Source: Cohaesibacter marisflavi (GTDB lineage: Bacteria > Pseudomonadota > Alphaproteobacteria > Rhizobiales > Cohaesibacteraceae). Taken from it: a DNA stretch of 64,000 bases. Both the position numbers and the translations under genes were made by a program. Position 1 is the first letter of the stretch; every line of letters begins with the position of its first letter. The stretch covers positions 1 through 64,000 of the forward strand of contig NZ_FOVR01000016.1 in assembly GCF_900115225.1 (NCBI RefSeq), in the 5' to 3' direction. A model generated the notes under the pieces. It saw only the letters and a program-made list of their open reading frames with translations, was not told the origin of the DNA and did not search any database. Of this stretch, positions 1-7,007 are shown one piece after another.

Positions 1-1344
1 TATCTCTGGGGTGGCATCCGGCAAGGCATTGGTAAGGCCTTCGCCTCAGATCCGACCATCGCCTCCATCGGCGTCGATAGCTGGGCCGTGGACTTCGTGC
101 CCGTGGATGAGGATGGAGCGGCCTTGTTGCCCTTTGTAAGCTATCGAGATGCCCGCACCGAAGGCATCATGCCCGATTTCTATCGCAGAAGCAGGATCAG
201 CGCCCATGAGCTGTTCGAGAAGACCGGCATCCAGTCGCTGGAACTCAACAGTCTCTATCAGCTTTATGCCCTCAAGGATCATCCGCTGGAAAGCTACAGC
301 CGGCTCGACCGCTTCATGCTGCTGCCCGACTGGATCCATTTCCAGCTGAGCGGCATCTGGTCCAGCGAATATACCAATGCCACCACCACCCAGATGCTCA
401 GCGTGCATGACAAAAGCTGGGATCCGGATCTCCTTCAGCAAGTCGCCATGCCCCCCAAAGTGATGCCGCGCATTCGCAATGCTGGCGATATCCTCGGACC
501 GCTCAAACCGGACTGGTGCTCTGAATGGGGCCTTGGCGAGGGCGCAGACCAGGCCCCGAACGTCGTTCTGTGCGGCACCCATGACACGGCCTCCGCCGTT
601 GCCGCCCTGCCCTCCCTGACGCCAGAGCCCTATTTTATATCCATGGGCACATGGGCGCTGGTGGGCCGCGAGGCGCAGGTGCCCGATCTCTCCGACTATG
701 CCTTCCGCCATGGCCTCTCCAATGAGGGCGGCGTGTTTGACACCTATCGCCAGCTGCGCAATGTGTCCGGCCTTTGGCTGATCCAGCGGGTGCGCGAAGA
801 ACTGGCCCCTGACAGCGATTTTGCCGACTGGGTCGCCGACGCCGAACAAGCCGAACCGGGACGATCCCTCATCGATCCCATGGCCGATCGCTATTTCCGC
901 GCAGCCTCCATGGTCCAGACCATACAGACAGCCTGCCGGGAGACGGGCCAACCCGTGCCGCAGAGCCGGGGCGAGCTGGCCCGCTGCATTTTCGAAAGCC
1001 TGGCGCTCAATTTCGCCGACGTACTCATGGACTTCTCCAAGGGGAAAACGATCTCAGAGCTGCATATCGTTGGCGGCGGTGCCCGCAATGGCCTGCTTTG
1101 CCAGCTGACCGCCGATTTCCTCGGCAGTCCGGTGATCGCCGGGCCGTTTGAGGCATCCGCTCTGGGCAACGCCGTGGTGCAGATGATCGGCCTTGGCTGG
1201 ATTGCGGATCTTGATGAAGGGCGGCGGATCATTCGCAACAGCGAAGACCTGCCCCAATATCAGCCGCATACCTCCCGCAAGCAGACATGCATTCGCCAGC
1301 GTTATCACATGCTATTTCACAAAGAAAAGGAACTGGCCAAATGA
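1..1344 (+). CDS. rhaB: Rhamnulokinase (5' end outside window)
   Basis: This gene phosphorylates L-rhamnulose to L-rhamnulose-1-phosphate, the second step of rhamnose catabolism. The reading frame is open from base 1, so the N-terminus lies outside the window. The visible part begins just before the family motif GVDSWAVDFV and follows the E. coli RhaB pattern closely: EYTNATTTQ, a HDTASAV segment, the phosphate-binding MGTWALVG, the NEGG stretch, ACRETGQPVPQS, and the FGGY C-terminal nucleotide fold with HIVGGGARN. Its TGA overlaps the ATG of rhaA (ATGA), which indicates translational coupling. The order rhaB-rhaA-rhaD matches the enteric rhaBAD operon. The family assignment is firm; the start cannot be seen. 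Confidence 0.95.
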   Translation, partial: YLWGGIRQGIGKAFASDPTIASIGVDSWAVDFVPVDEDGAALLPFVSYRDARTEGIMPDFYRRSRISAHELFEKTGIQSLELNSLYQLYALKDHPLESYSRLDRFMLLPDWIHFQLSGIWSSEYTNATTTQMLSVHDKSWDPDLLQQVAMPPKVMPRIRNAGDILGPLKPDWCSEWGLGEGADQAPNVVLCGTHDTASAVAALPSLTPEPYFISMGTWALVGREAQVPDLSDYAFRHGLSNEGGVFDTYRQLRNVSGLWLIQRVREELAPDSDFADWVADAEQAEPGRSLIDPMADRYFRAASMVQTIQTACRETGQPVPQSRGELARCIFESLALNFADVLMDFSKGKTISELHIVGGGARNGLLCQLTADFLGSPVIAGPFEASALGNAVVQMIGLGWIADLDEGRRIIRNSEDLPQYQPHTSRKQTCIRQRYHMLFHKEKELAK

Positions 1345-2588
1345 CCCGCCTAAATTATGATGCCGCCCGCGACGCTTTTGCGGAATGGGGCGTAGATGCC
1401 GATGCTGCCATCAAACAGCTGGCCGATATTCCCATCTCCATGCATTGCTGGCAGGGCGATGATGTTGTCGGCTTTGAGCAAAGCGAAGGCGGCAGCGCCG
1501 GTGGCATCCAGATCACCGGCAACTATCCCGGACGCGCCCGCACAGCAGCAGAGCTGCGCGCCGATCTCGAATTTGCCTATGGCAAGATCCCGGGCAAGCA
1601 TCGCCTCAATCTGCATGCAAGCTATCTCGACACAGACGAGACGCCGGCCCGGGACGAACTGGACTATCACCATTTTGCCAGTTGGGTCGATTGGGCAAAG
1701 GACAACGGCCTCGGGCTCGACTTCAACCCGACCTTCTTTGGCCACCCCAAGGTGGATGAGAATCTGACCCTTTCGCATCCGGACAAGGACATCCGCAACT
1801 TCTGGATTCGCCATGGTCAATGCTGCCGTGCCATTGCTGCCAAATTCGGCGAAGAGCTGGGCAGCCCTTGCGTCAACAATATCTGGGTGCCCGATGGCTA
1901 CAAAGATACACCGATTGACCGGCTGGCCGCCCGCGAACGTCTGGAAAGCGCCATCGACGAGATGATCGCACAGCCCTATGATGCCGCCCATATGCTCGAT
2001 GCCGTGGAAGCCAAACTGTTCGGCATCGGGGTGGAAGCCTGCACCGTGGGCAGCCATGAATTCTACATGGGCTATGCCATCCGCAAGGGCACACTCCTGT
2101 GCCTTGATATGGGCCATTTCCACCCGACCGAGAATGTGGCAGACAAGCTGTCCTCCGTCTCCCAGTCGGTCAAGGAAATCCTGCTGCATGTCAGCCGCCC
2201 GATGCGCTGGGATAGCGACCATGTGATCCTGCTCAACGACGATATTCTGGCCATGGCGCAGGAACTGGTCTTCGGCAACCTGCTGCCACGCACCCATATC
2301 GGGCTGGATTTCTTCGATGCGACCATCGCCCGCACATCCTCATGGGTGATCGGCACACGCAACATGCAGAAAGCTCTGCTGCGTGCCCTGCTCATGCCAC
2401 AGGCCGAGCTGAAGTCGATCGAGGAAAAACTCGACTTCACCCAACGCTTCCTGATGACCGAAGAACTCAAGGATCTGCCTTATGGCGTGATCTGGGATGA
2501 ATTCTGCGCGCGCAACAATGTTCCAACTGGCAAGGCGCTCATCGCCGACCTCAACAGCTATCAGGCCAGTGTGGCCCCCCGCGGATAA
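1341..2588 (+). CDS. rhaA: L-rhamnose isomerase, E. coli RhaA type
   Basis: This is a cytoplasmic metal-dependent isomerase that converts L-rhamnose to L-rhamnulose. The product is 415 residues, close to the E. coli enzyme (419). It follows the RhaA pattern throughout: ISMHCWQGDDVVGFE near residue 35, RLNLHASYLD, GLDFNPTFF, the metal-site stretch LDMGHFHPTE, HVSRPMRWDSDHV and IGLDFFDA. It ends in a typical PRG tail. The ATG at 1341 was chosen because it overlaps the rhaB stop codon and has AAAGGA just upstream; an in-frame start 18 codons earlier lies inside rhaB. This is the RhaA family, not the short-type isomerase (RhaI) used by many rhizobia. Confidence 0.95.
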   Translation: MTRLNYDAARDAFAEWGVDADAAIKQLADIPISMHCWQGDDVVGFEQSEGGSAGGIQITGNYPGRARTAAELRADLEFAYGKIPGKHRLNLHASYLDTDETPARDELDYHHFASWVDWAKDNGLGLDFNPTFFGHPKVDENLTLSHPDKDIRNFWIRHGQCCRAIAAKFGEELGSPCVNNIWVPDGYKDTPIDRLAARERLESAIDEMIAQPYDAAHMLDAVEAKLFGIGVEACTVGSHEFYMGYAIRKGTLLCLDMGHFHPTENVADKLSSVSQSVKEILLHVSRPMRWDSDHVILLNDDILAMAQELVFGNLLPRTHIGLDFFDATIARTSSWVIGTRNMQKALLRALLMPQAELKSIEEKLDFTQRFLMTEELKDLPYGVIWDEFCARNNVPTGKALIADLNSYQASVAPRG

Positions 2589-2599
2589 GGATTAAAAGC

Positions 2600-3442
2600 A
2601 TGACAGTATTTTCGCACCCGATCCCCTTTGTGCAACAGGTCGCCTCTCTGGCGCGCCTTTGCTGGGAAATGGGATGGAATGAAGCCAACGGTGGCAATAT
2701 TTCATGGCGTCTGCCAACCGATGAAGTGGAAAGCGTGCTCGCACGCCGCTACCCGAACGTGACACCCGCTGCCCCCGTCACACTGCCCCAGCCGCAGCCG
2801 ACCCTCGATGGGGACTATTTCATCGTCACAGGCACGGGGCAATATTTCCGCCACGCCACGGAGTTTCCCGATCAGGTCTTCGGCATCGTCCGCATCGTTG
2901 AGGGCGGCTCTGCCTATCAGACCGTCTGGGGCTTTAGCAATGGCGGACGCCCAACCTCGGAATTTGCCACCCATCTGGCTGGCCATGCGGTCCGCAAGCG
3001 CGTCTCTGAAGGCCGCGAGCGGATCATCATGCATTGCCATGCCCCCGAATTCATTGCCCTCAGCTACATCCTGCCCCTTGATAGCAAGGAGTTGACGATG
3101 GCGCTCTGGACCAAGATGCCCGAATGCATCGTGATCTTCCCCGATGGCGTGCGCATCGTTCCCCCCATGCTGCCCGGCACCACACAGATCGCAGATGCCT
3201 CCATCAAGGAAATGGAAAAGGGGCGCATCATTTCCTGGTCGCACCACGGCATTTTCGCCTCCGAAGCCACACCGGATTCCGTCTTCGGGCTGATCGAAAC
3301 CATCGAGAAAGCCGCAGGCATCCACCGCAAGGTGCTGTCCGCCGGTGGCGAAAAACAAACAATCTCGAAAGAACTGCTCGGCCAACTCACCGACTATTTC
3401 GAAAAACTGCTCGTCCAGAAACCCGACTTCCTGGACGATTAA
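2600..3442 (+). CDS. rhaD: Rhamnulose-1-phosphate aldolase
   Basis: This class II aldolase cleaves L-rhamnulose-1-phosphate into dihydroxyacetone phosphate and L-lactaldehyde. It has 280 residues (E. coli RhaD has 274). The N-terminal NEANGGNISWRL is the phosphate-binding region. Zinc ligands are visible in MHCHAPEFIALSY (two His) and WSHHGIFA (third His). The C-terminal GGEKQTISKE matches the E. coli enzyme. AAGGA precedes the ATG at good spacing, and only 11 bases separate it from rhaA. Being a stand-alone aldolase, it differs from the bifunctional aldolase/dehydrogenase seen in several rhizobial rhamnose operons. No lactaldehyde dehydrogenase, transporter or regulator for rhamnose follows, so those genes are probably upstream of the window. 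Confidence 0.95.
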   Translation: MTVFSHPIPFVQQVASLARLCWEMGWNEANGGNISWRLPTDEVESVLARRYPNVTPAAPVTLPQPQPTLDGDYFIVTGTGQYFRHATEFPDQVFGIVRIVEGGSAYQTVWGFSNGGRPTSEFATHLAGHAVRKRVSEGRERIIMHCHAPEFIALSYILPLDSKELTMALWTKMPECIVIFPDGVRIVPPMLPGTTQIADASIKEMEKGRIISWSHHGIFASEATPDSVFGLIETIEKAAGIHRKVLSAGGEKQTISKELLGQLTDYFEKLLVQKPDFLDD

Positions 3443-3450
3443 AAGGCAAC

Positions 3451-3490
3451 GAAAGAGGCCCTCTCGGGAGGAAAACCAAGGGCCTCTTTC
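3451..3490 (+). terminator. Terminator of the rhamnose operon
   Basis: A perfect 12-base inverted repeat (GAAAGAGGCCCT at 3451-3462 and its complement at 3479-3490) starts 8 bases after the rhaD stop codon. The loop is 16 bases and there is only a short T-run inside the 3' arm. It lies between the convergent rhaD and MocR genes and may act in both directions. Confidence 0.75.
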
Positions 3491-3562
3491 ATGCATTGAA
3501 AAACATAAATACCCTGAATGAAACCACGTCATCCCCACGTCCAGAGCGAATAAACCATTGCA

Positions 3563-4915
3563 TCAGGGCCCAGCGTTAAAAGACTTGAGCGCCTTCTGAA
3601 CGCAAACGAGTGCCTCTTCCAGACTCTTGCGGTTGGATGGCGAGCCTATGCAAAGGCGAATGCCTTCAGGGACTTTTACAAAATCTCGGCTGGCGACAAA
3701 CTGCCTGAGGGGCGAAGCAACCACATTCCTCTCTTTCAACGCAGCCAGAAATTCGCCCGTGCGAATGCCCGAGGGCAAATTGAGCATCACATGCATGCTG
3801 CAAGGGTCCGTTATCAGGTCAAATCCACCCAACACACGTCGGACGATTTTTTGCCGCTTGGCAATCTCGCGCCGCTTCAGACTGACAACCGCTTCATAAT
3901 GGCCTGTTGCGACCAGATCGGTCGCAACGGAAACCATCAAGGGTGTGCTCATCCAGACAGTTGCCCTCTGCGCTTTGTCGATCTGCCTTGAAAAGGCTGT
4001 TGGTGCCACCAGATAACAGATGCGCAATCCCGGAGCCCAGCTCTTTGACAATGTCCGGCTATAAAAGACATGATCAGGCGCGAGGTCGCTGAGAGACACT
4101 GGCGGCTGCTCCAGCAGGAACCCATAGGCATCATCTTCCAGAGCCAGAATATTGCGTCTTTTCAGGACGTCCGCAATCGCATGGCGCCGTTTGACGGACA
4201 TCGTAACCGACGTCGGGTTCTGAACATTCGGCATGGTGAACAGCATCCGCACGCTTTCGTCGTCACAAACCGCATCAAGCGATGCGGGGCAAATGCCATC
4301 TTCGTCACTCTCGACAGTGACCACATCGAGGTGAAGCATTTCGCACGCAAGCCGAACGACCGGATAGGTATAGTCTTCCACGGCGACCGCCTGCCCCGCG
4401 TGACAGGCACTCATCAGCGCCAGCATCAGCGCATGCTGTCCCCCGGAACAGATGGTCAACTGCGCAAGATCAAACGGAGCTCCCTCCCGATCATCATTAA
4501 GCCAATCAGCGATCCGGCAGCGATCATATTCCGCTCCAACGCTGTTTCGATAATCAAGACTATCACAGCCCTTGTCGGCCAGCACTCTGGCAACAGAGTC
4601 AGCGAATAGCGCGTCCTGCTCGGGTAGGATGAAGCGGTTAAGACTAAAATCCACGATAGATTGATCCGGATCGGCCAAGGCGAAATCTACCGCCCGCCCT
4701 TCGCCCTTCATGCGCACGAATGTGCCACGCCCGACTTCCCCCACGGTCAGCCCCATCGCTTCCAATTTGGCAAACACACGTGTTGCCGTACCCTGAGACA
4801 AGCCAAAGCGGTAGGCAAGCTCTCGATGGGTGGGCAACCTATCGCCCGGCACCAGTTTGCCTGTCTGTATATCCTGAGCCAATTCAGCAACAACTTTTCG
4901 AAACTTGGTTCGCAT
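3563..4915 (-). CDS. MocR/PdxR-type regulator (GntR HTH fused to aminotransferase fold)
   Basis: A 450-residue two-domain regulator. Residues 1-68 form a GntR-type winged helix (GDRLPTHRELAYRFGLSQGTATRVFAKLEAMGL). Residues 90-440 form a fold-type-I aminotransferase-like domain that should bind PLP. Cofactor residues are visible: N233 in MPNVQNPTS, D262 in EDDAYG and the Schiff-base K291 in SRTLSKSWAPGLR. MocR proteins normally control a neighbouring transport or amino-compound gene in response to PLP or an amino-acid adduct. The divergent class-V PLP enzyme is the obvious target, and two matching palindromes lie between the two genes. The effector and the regulated reaction cannot be read from sequence. 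Confidence 0.9.
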   Translation of the reverse strand: MRTKFRKVVAELAQDIQTGKLVPGDRLPTHRELAYRFGLSQGTATRVFAKLEAMGLTVGEVGRGTFVRMKGEGRAVDFALADPDQSIVDFSLNRFILPEQDALFADSVARVLADKGCDSLDYRNSVGAEYDRCRIADWLNDDREGAPFDLAQLTICSGGQHALMLALMSACHAGQAVAVEDYTYPVVRLACEMLHLDVVTVESDEDGICPASLDAVCDDESVRMLFTMPNVQNPTSVTMSVKRRHAIADVLKRRNILALEDDAYGFLLEQPPVSLSDLAPDHVFYSRTLSKSWAPGLRICYLVAPTAFSRQIDKAQRATVWMSTPLMVSVATDLVATGHYEAVVSLKRREIAKRQKIVRRVLGGFDLITDPCSMHVMLNLPSGIRTGEFLAALKERNVVASPLRQFVASRDFVKVPEGIRLCIGSPSNRKSLEEALVCVQKALKSFNAGP

Positions 4916-4949
4916 GGCACCCGTCCGGAAGCATTCTCAGCTAATCACT

Positions 4950-4972
4950 TGATACAATTTCACATTGTATCA
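4950..4972. promoter_or_regulatory. Candidate MocR operator, site 1
   Basis: A perfect inverted repeat, TGATACAAT-N5-ATTGTATCA, centred about 45 bases upstream of the MocR start codon. It shares the ACAATTT core with site 2 near the divergent gene. Binding by the MocR protein is inferred from position only. Confidence 0.5.
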
Positions 4973-5071
4973 CAATTATAATTTAGCCTGGAAGTCCCAG
5001 ACGAACTGCACTGGTAAGTTATACTAATAATTGTCTTATATACATTCTGTCCGTTGCTCGACCATCTCATG

Positions 5072-5087
5072 ACAATTTACAAATTGT
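5072..5087. promoter_or_regulatory. Candidate MocR operator, site 2
   Basis: A perfect palindrome ACAATTT-AC-AAATTGT, 50 bases upstream of the class-V PLP enzyme. It matches the core of site 1 (ACAATTT...ATTGT), so one regulator probably binds both. Confidence 0.45.
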
Positions 5088-5136
5088 AGCAAATCAGACT
5101 GATCCATGTCTGCCATTTCTGCATGAGGCAACCACC

Positions 5137-6285
5137 ATGAAACTCCTTCCGACCCAAAGACATCTTTTCGATATTCCGCAAGACATTGCCTATTTCAATT
5201 GCGCCTACAACGCGCCGCTTCTGCGCGAAGCTGGCGCCGCGCTCACTGAGGGCGCCTTATCAAAATGCCATCCCTGGAACCGCACGCCGTCTGACTTTTT
5301 CGAGCCGGCAGAGGAATTCCGGCGACTGGCCGCGCAAGCCTTTGGTGGAGATGCTGATTGTTACGCCGTAATCCCTTCCGCTAGCTATGGCACATCAGCC
5401 GTTGGGCGGATTTTTGAAACCATTCTGTCCAAAGGCGACGAAATTCTAGGTCTCGACGAAGCATTTCCTTCCAACTATCTGCCATGGTTGCGCGCAAGCG
5501 AGACAACCGGGGCAAAACTGATCATTGCCCCAACGCCACAAGATCTGGACTGGACCCGCACGGTTCTTGACAGGATCACCACCAAGACAAAGCTGGTCGC
5601 TGTGCCCAATTGCCACTGGACCAATGGTGCCATTCTGGATCTGGAAGCCATCGCCGATGCCACCCGGTCAGTTGGCGCCTCCCTCGTTCTCGAGGTTACC
5701 CAGTCTTTAGGTGCCGTGCCGTTGGATCTTGACAGGGTCCGACCGGATTTCATGATCGCCGCGGGCTACAAATGGTTGCTCTTTCCCTATGGCCTCAGCC
5801 TGTTTTACGCCGCTCCCCAATGGCACCACGCACGCCCTTTGGAGGAAACATGGCTGGGACGTGATGGGGCCGAGGCATTCGAGAATCTGGTCAACTACAC
5901 CGATCAGTACCAACCGGGCGCCCGTCGCTTTGACATGGGACAGAAATCCATTCCGACCCTACTGCCGGCGGGCCTTATCGGCCTGCGCCAATTGGGAGAT
6001 TGGGGCATAGAGACGATCGCCACCTCTCTTCGCAGTATCAATGAGCGCATTGCCCAATTGCTGGAACCGGTCGGGTTTCAGCCCGTGCCGGAAGCCTTCC
6101 GTAGCCCGCATATTCTGGGCGCCTCCTCAGAAAAAGCCCTCTCGCCCAGCATCACCGCAGATTTGGCCGCCAGAAAGATCTATATCAGTCGTCGGGGCAA
6201 TGCCTTGCGCTTCGCTCCGCATCTGCATGTCACAGAAAGCGATCTTGAGCAACTTGCCGACGCAATCAAAACGCTGTGCCCTTAA
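5137..6285 (+). CDS. Class-V aminotransferase-fold PLP enzyme, substrate unknown
   Basis: A 382-residue fold-type-I PLP enzyme of the class-V (cysteine desulfurase/kynureninase-like) group. Visible features are the N-terminal YFNCAYNAPLL substrate loop, SASYGTSAVG (phosphate contact), PNCHWTNGAILDLEAI, and AAGYKWLLFPYG with the Schiff-base lysine K212. The residue that normally contacts the pyridine nitrogen is Asp in a DxxQSxG motif; here that motif reads LEVTQSLGAVPLD, so it appears to be Glu186. There is no cysteine-desulfurase active-site loop, so an ordinary IscS/SufS role is unlikely. GAGG precedes the ATG. It stands alone, divergent from the MocR regulator, and is probably regulated by it. 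The reaction is not assignable from sequence. Confidence 0.85.
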   Translation: MKLLPTQRHLFDIPQDIAYFNCAYNAPLLREAGAALTEGALSKCHPWNRTPSDFFEPAEEFRRLAAQAFGGDADCYAVIPSASYGTSAVGRIFETILSKGDEILGLDEAFPSNYLPWLRASETTGAKLIIAPTPQDLDWTRTVLDRITTKTKLVAVPNCHWTNGAILDLEAIADATRSVGASLVLEVTQSLGAVPLDLDRVRPDFMIAAGYKWLLFPYGLSLFYAAPQWHHARPLEETWLGRDGAEAFENLVNYTDQYQPGARRFDMGQKSIPTLLPAGLIGLRQLGDWGIETIATSLRSINERIAQLLEPVGFQPVPEAFRSPHILGASSEKALSPSITADLAARKIYISRRGNALRFAPHLHVTESDLEQLADAIKTLCP

Positions 6286-6400
6286 GCGACCAGCCAGAAG
6301 GCACGCACCGAACATCAAGACCAGTGGCACTTGATGCGCTGAAAACTCAGGAAAGGCGCTCTAAATCTGTGCGCCTCTCGCACACGTGAACGAACTTCCG

Positions 6401-6428
6401 TTGACATTAGACTTTAGATGGAGAGAAT
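6401..6428 (+). promoter_or_regulatory. Candidate sigma-70 promoter of the riboswitch transcript
   Basis: A consensus -35 box TTGACA (6401-6406) is followed after 16 bases by GAGAAT (6423-6428), directly ahead of the cobalamin aptamer. The spacing and placement are right; the -10 match is partial. Confidence 0.5.
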
Positions 6429-6431
6429 GGC

Positions 6432-6622
6432 ACTTATCGGTTTCCTTATGGAATGAAAAGGGAATCCGGTGCGTGACCGGTTTTCATCGGCCATAAATCC
6501 GGAGCTGTCCCCGCAACTGTAAGCGACGAGTATTCCCCATGATACCACTGGATCAGGAAGGATCCGGGAAGGTGGGAGAGTATGACGACCCGCGAGCCAG
6601 GAGACCTGCCGATCACTGTTTC
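6432..6622 (+). ncRNA. Cobalamin (B12) riboswitch aptamer
   Basis: All landmarks of the class are present in order: the GGTTTCC helix start near 6439, AAAGGGAA followed by CCGGTGCGTGACCGG, the highly conserved core CCCCGCAACTGTAAGCGACGAG near 6510, a variable arm, and the 3' B12 box (AGCCAGGAGACCTGCC, 6595-6610). It is on the plus strand. Adenosyl- or methyl-cobalamin binding normally represses the downstream gene. The first downstream reading frame is a 41-codon ORF whose ribosome-binding site can pair with an upstream CTCCTT, so translational control is likely. The nearest large gene is the SLC13 permease at 7008. Confidence 0.93.
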
Positions 6623-6720
6623 AACCAACCCGGGCGGGGCGTCCTGGTAGAGGGTAGCATGGCAGATCTGTTGCTTCCGCTTGCTGAGAAGGCGAGCCAC
6701 ATTGACCGTTCCATTCCCAC

Positions 6721-6746
6721 CTCCTTGAGCCCTGTCGCAAAAGGAG
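6721..6746 (+). promoter_or_regulatory. Candidate RBS-sequestering hairpin (riboswitch expression platform)
   Basis: CTCCTT (6721-6726) is exactly complementary to AAGGAG (6741-6746), which is the Shine-Dalgarno sequence of the ORF at 6756. Formation of this 6-bp stem would hide the ribosome-binding site. This is the usual output of cobalamin riboswitches in Gram-negative bacteria. Confidence 0.5.
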
Positions 6747-6755
6747 CACGGGATT

Positions 6756-6881
6756 ATGCTTGATGCCACAAACTCTCCCCCAAAGACCCCAGGCCGAAAG
6801 TGGTACCACCAATTGAAAACCGATCATTCAGACCGTTTCGTTGGTCCATTTCCAGAGCTGCGCGTGAGCACCCACCTGTAA
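6756..6881 (+). CDS. 41-residue ORF under cobalamin riboswitch, unknown
   Basis: The ATG at 6756 has a strong AAAGGAG nine bases upstream and follows the B12 riboswitch with no other start between. The predicted peptide has 41 residues, begins MLDATNSPPKTPGRKWYHQL and ends RVSTHL. It is hydrophilic, has three His residues and no membrane segment or signal peptide. It does not resemble CbtB or any other small cobalt-uptake protein I know. It could be a genuine small protein, a leader peptide coupling translation to the permease 126 bases downstream, or the remnant of a decayed B12-regulated gene. Support comes from context (riboswitch, RBS, occluding stem), not from homology. Confidence 0.45.
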   Translation: MLDATNSPPKTPGRKWYHQLKTDHSDRFVGPFPELRVSTHL

Positions 6882-6925
6882 CCCATTTTTAGAAAGCGGG
6901 CCGACTTGCAGGTATTTGCCATTGC

Positions 6926-6956
6926 AGGGAGCAGACATTTTGTCCCTTTGCTCCCT
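6926..6956 (+). terminator. Hairpin between small ORF and SLC13 gene
   Basis: AGGGAGCA (6926-6933) pairs with TGCTCCCT (6949-6956) across a 15-base loop. No T-run follows, so this is a weak terminator at best and may be an mRNA processing or attenuation element. Transcription from the riboswitch promoter may reach the permease. Confidence 0.35.
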
Positions 6957-7007
6957 TAAATGCGCTGTCCTTGTCAGTTCTTTGCCTCATCCAACAGGAA
7001 GTAATTT

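Noticed and set aside
1350-2297. 315-codon minus-strand frame
   Set aside because: It is the mirror of rhaA; high GC at third positions keeps the antisense frame open. No RBS or family pattern.
6354-6376. AGGCGC/GCGCCT hairpin after the class-V PLP gene
   Set aside because: Only six base pairs with a long loop and no T-run; too weak to call a terminator.
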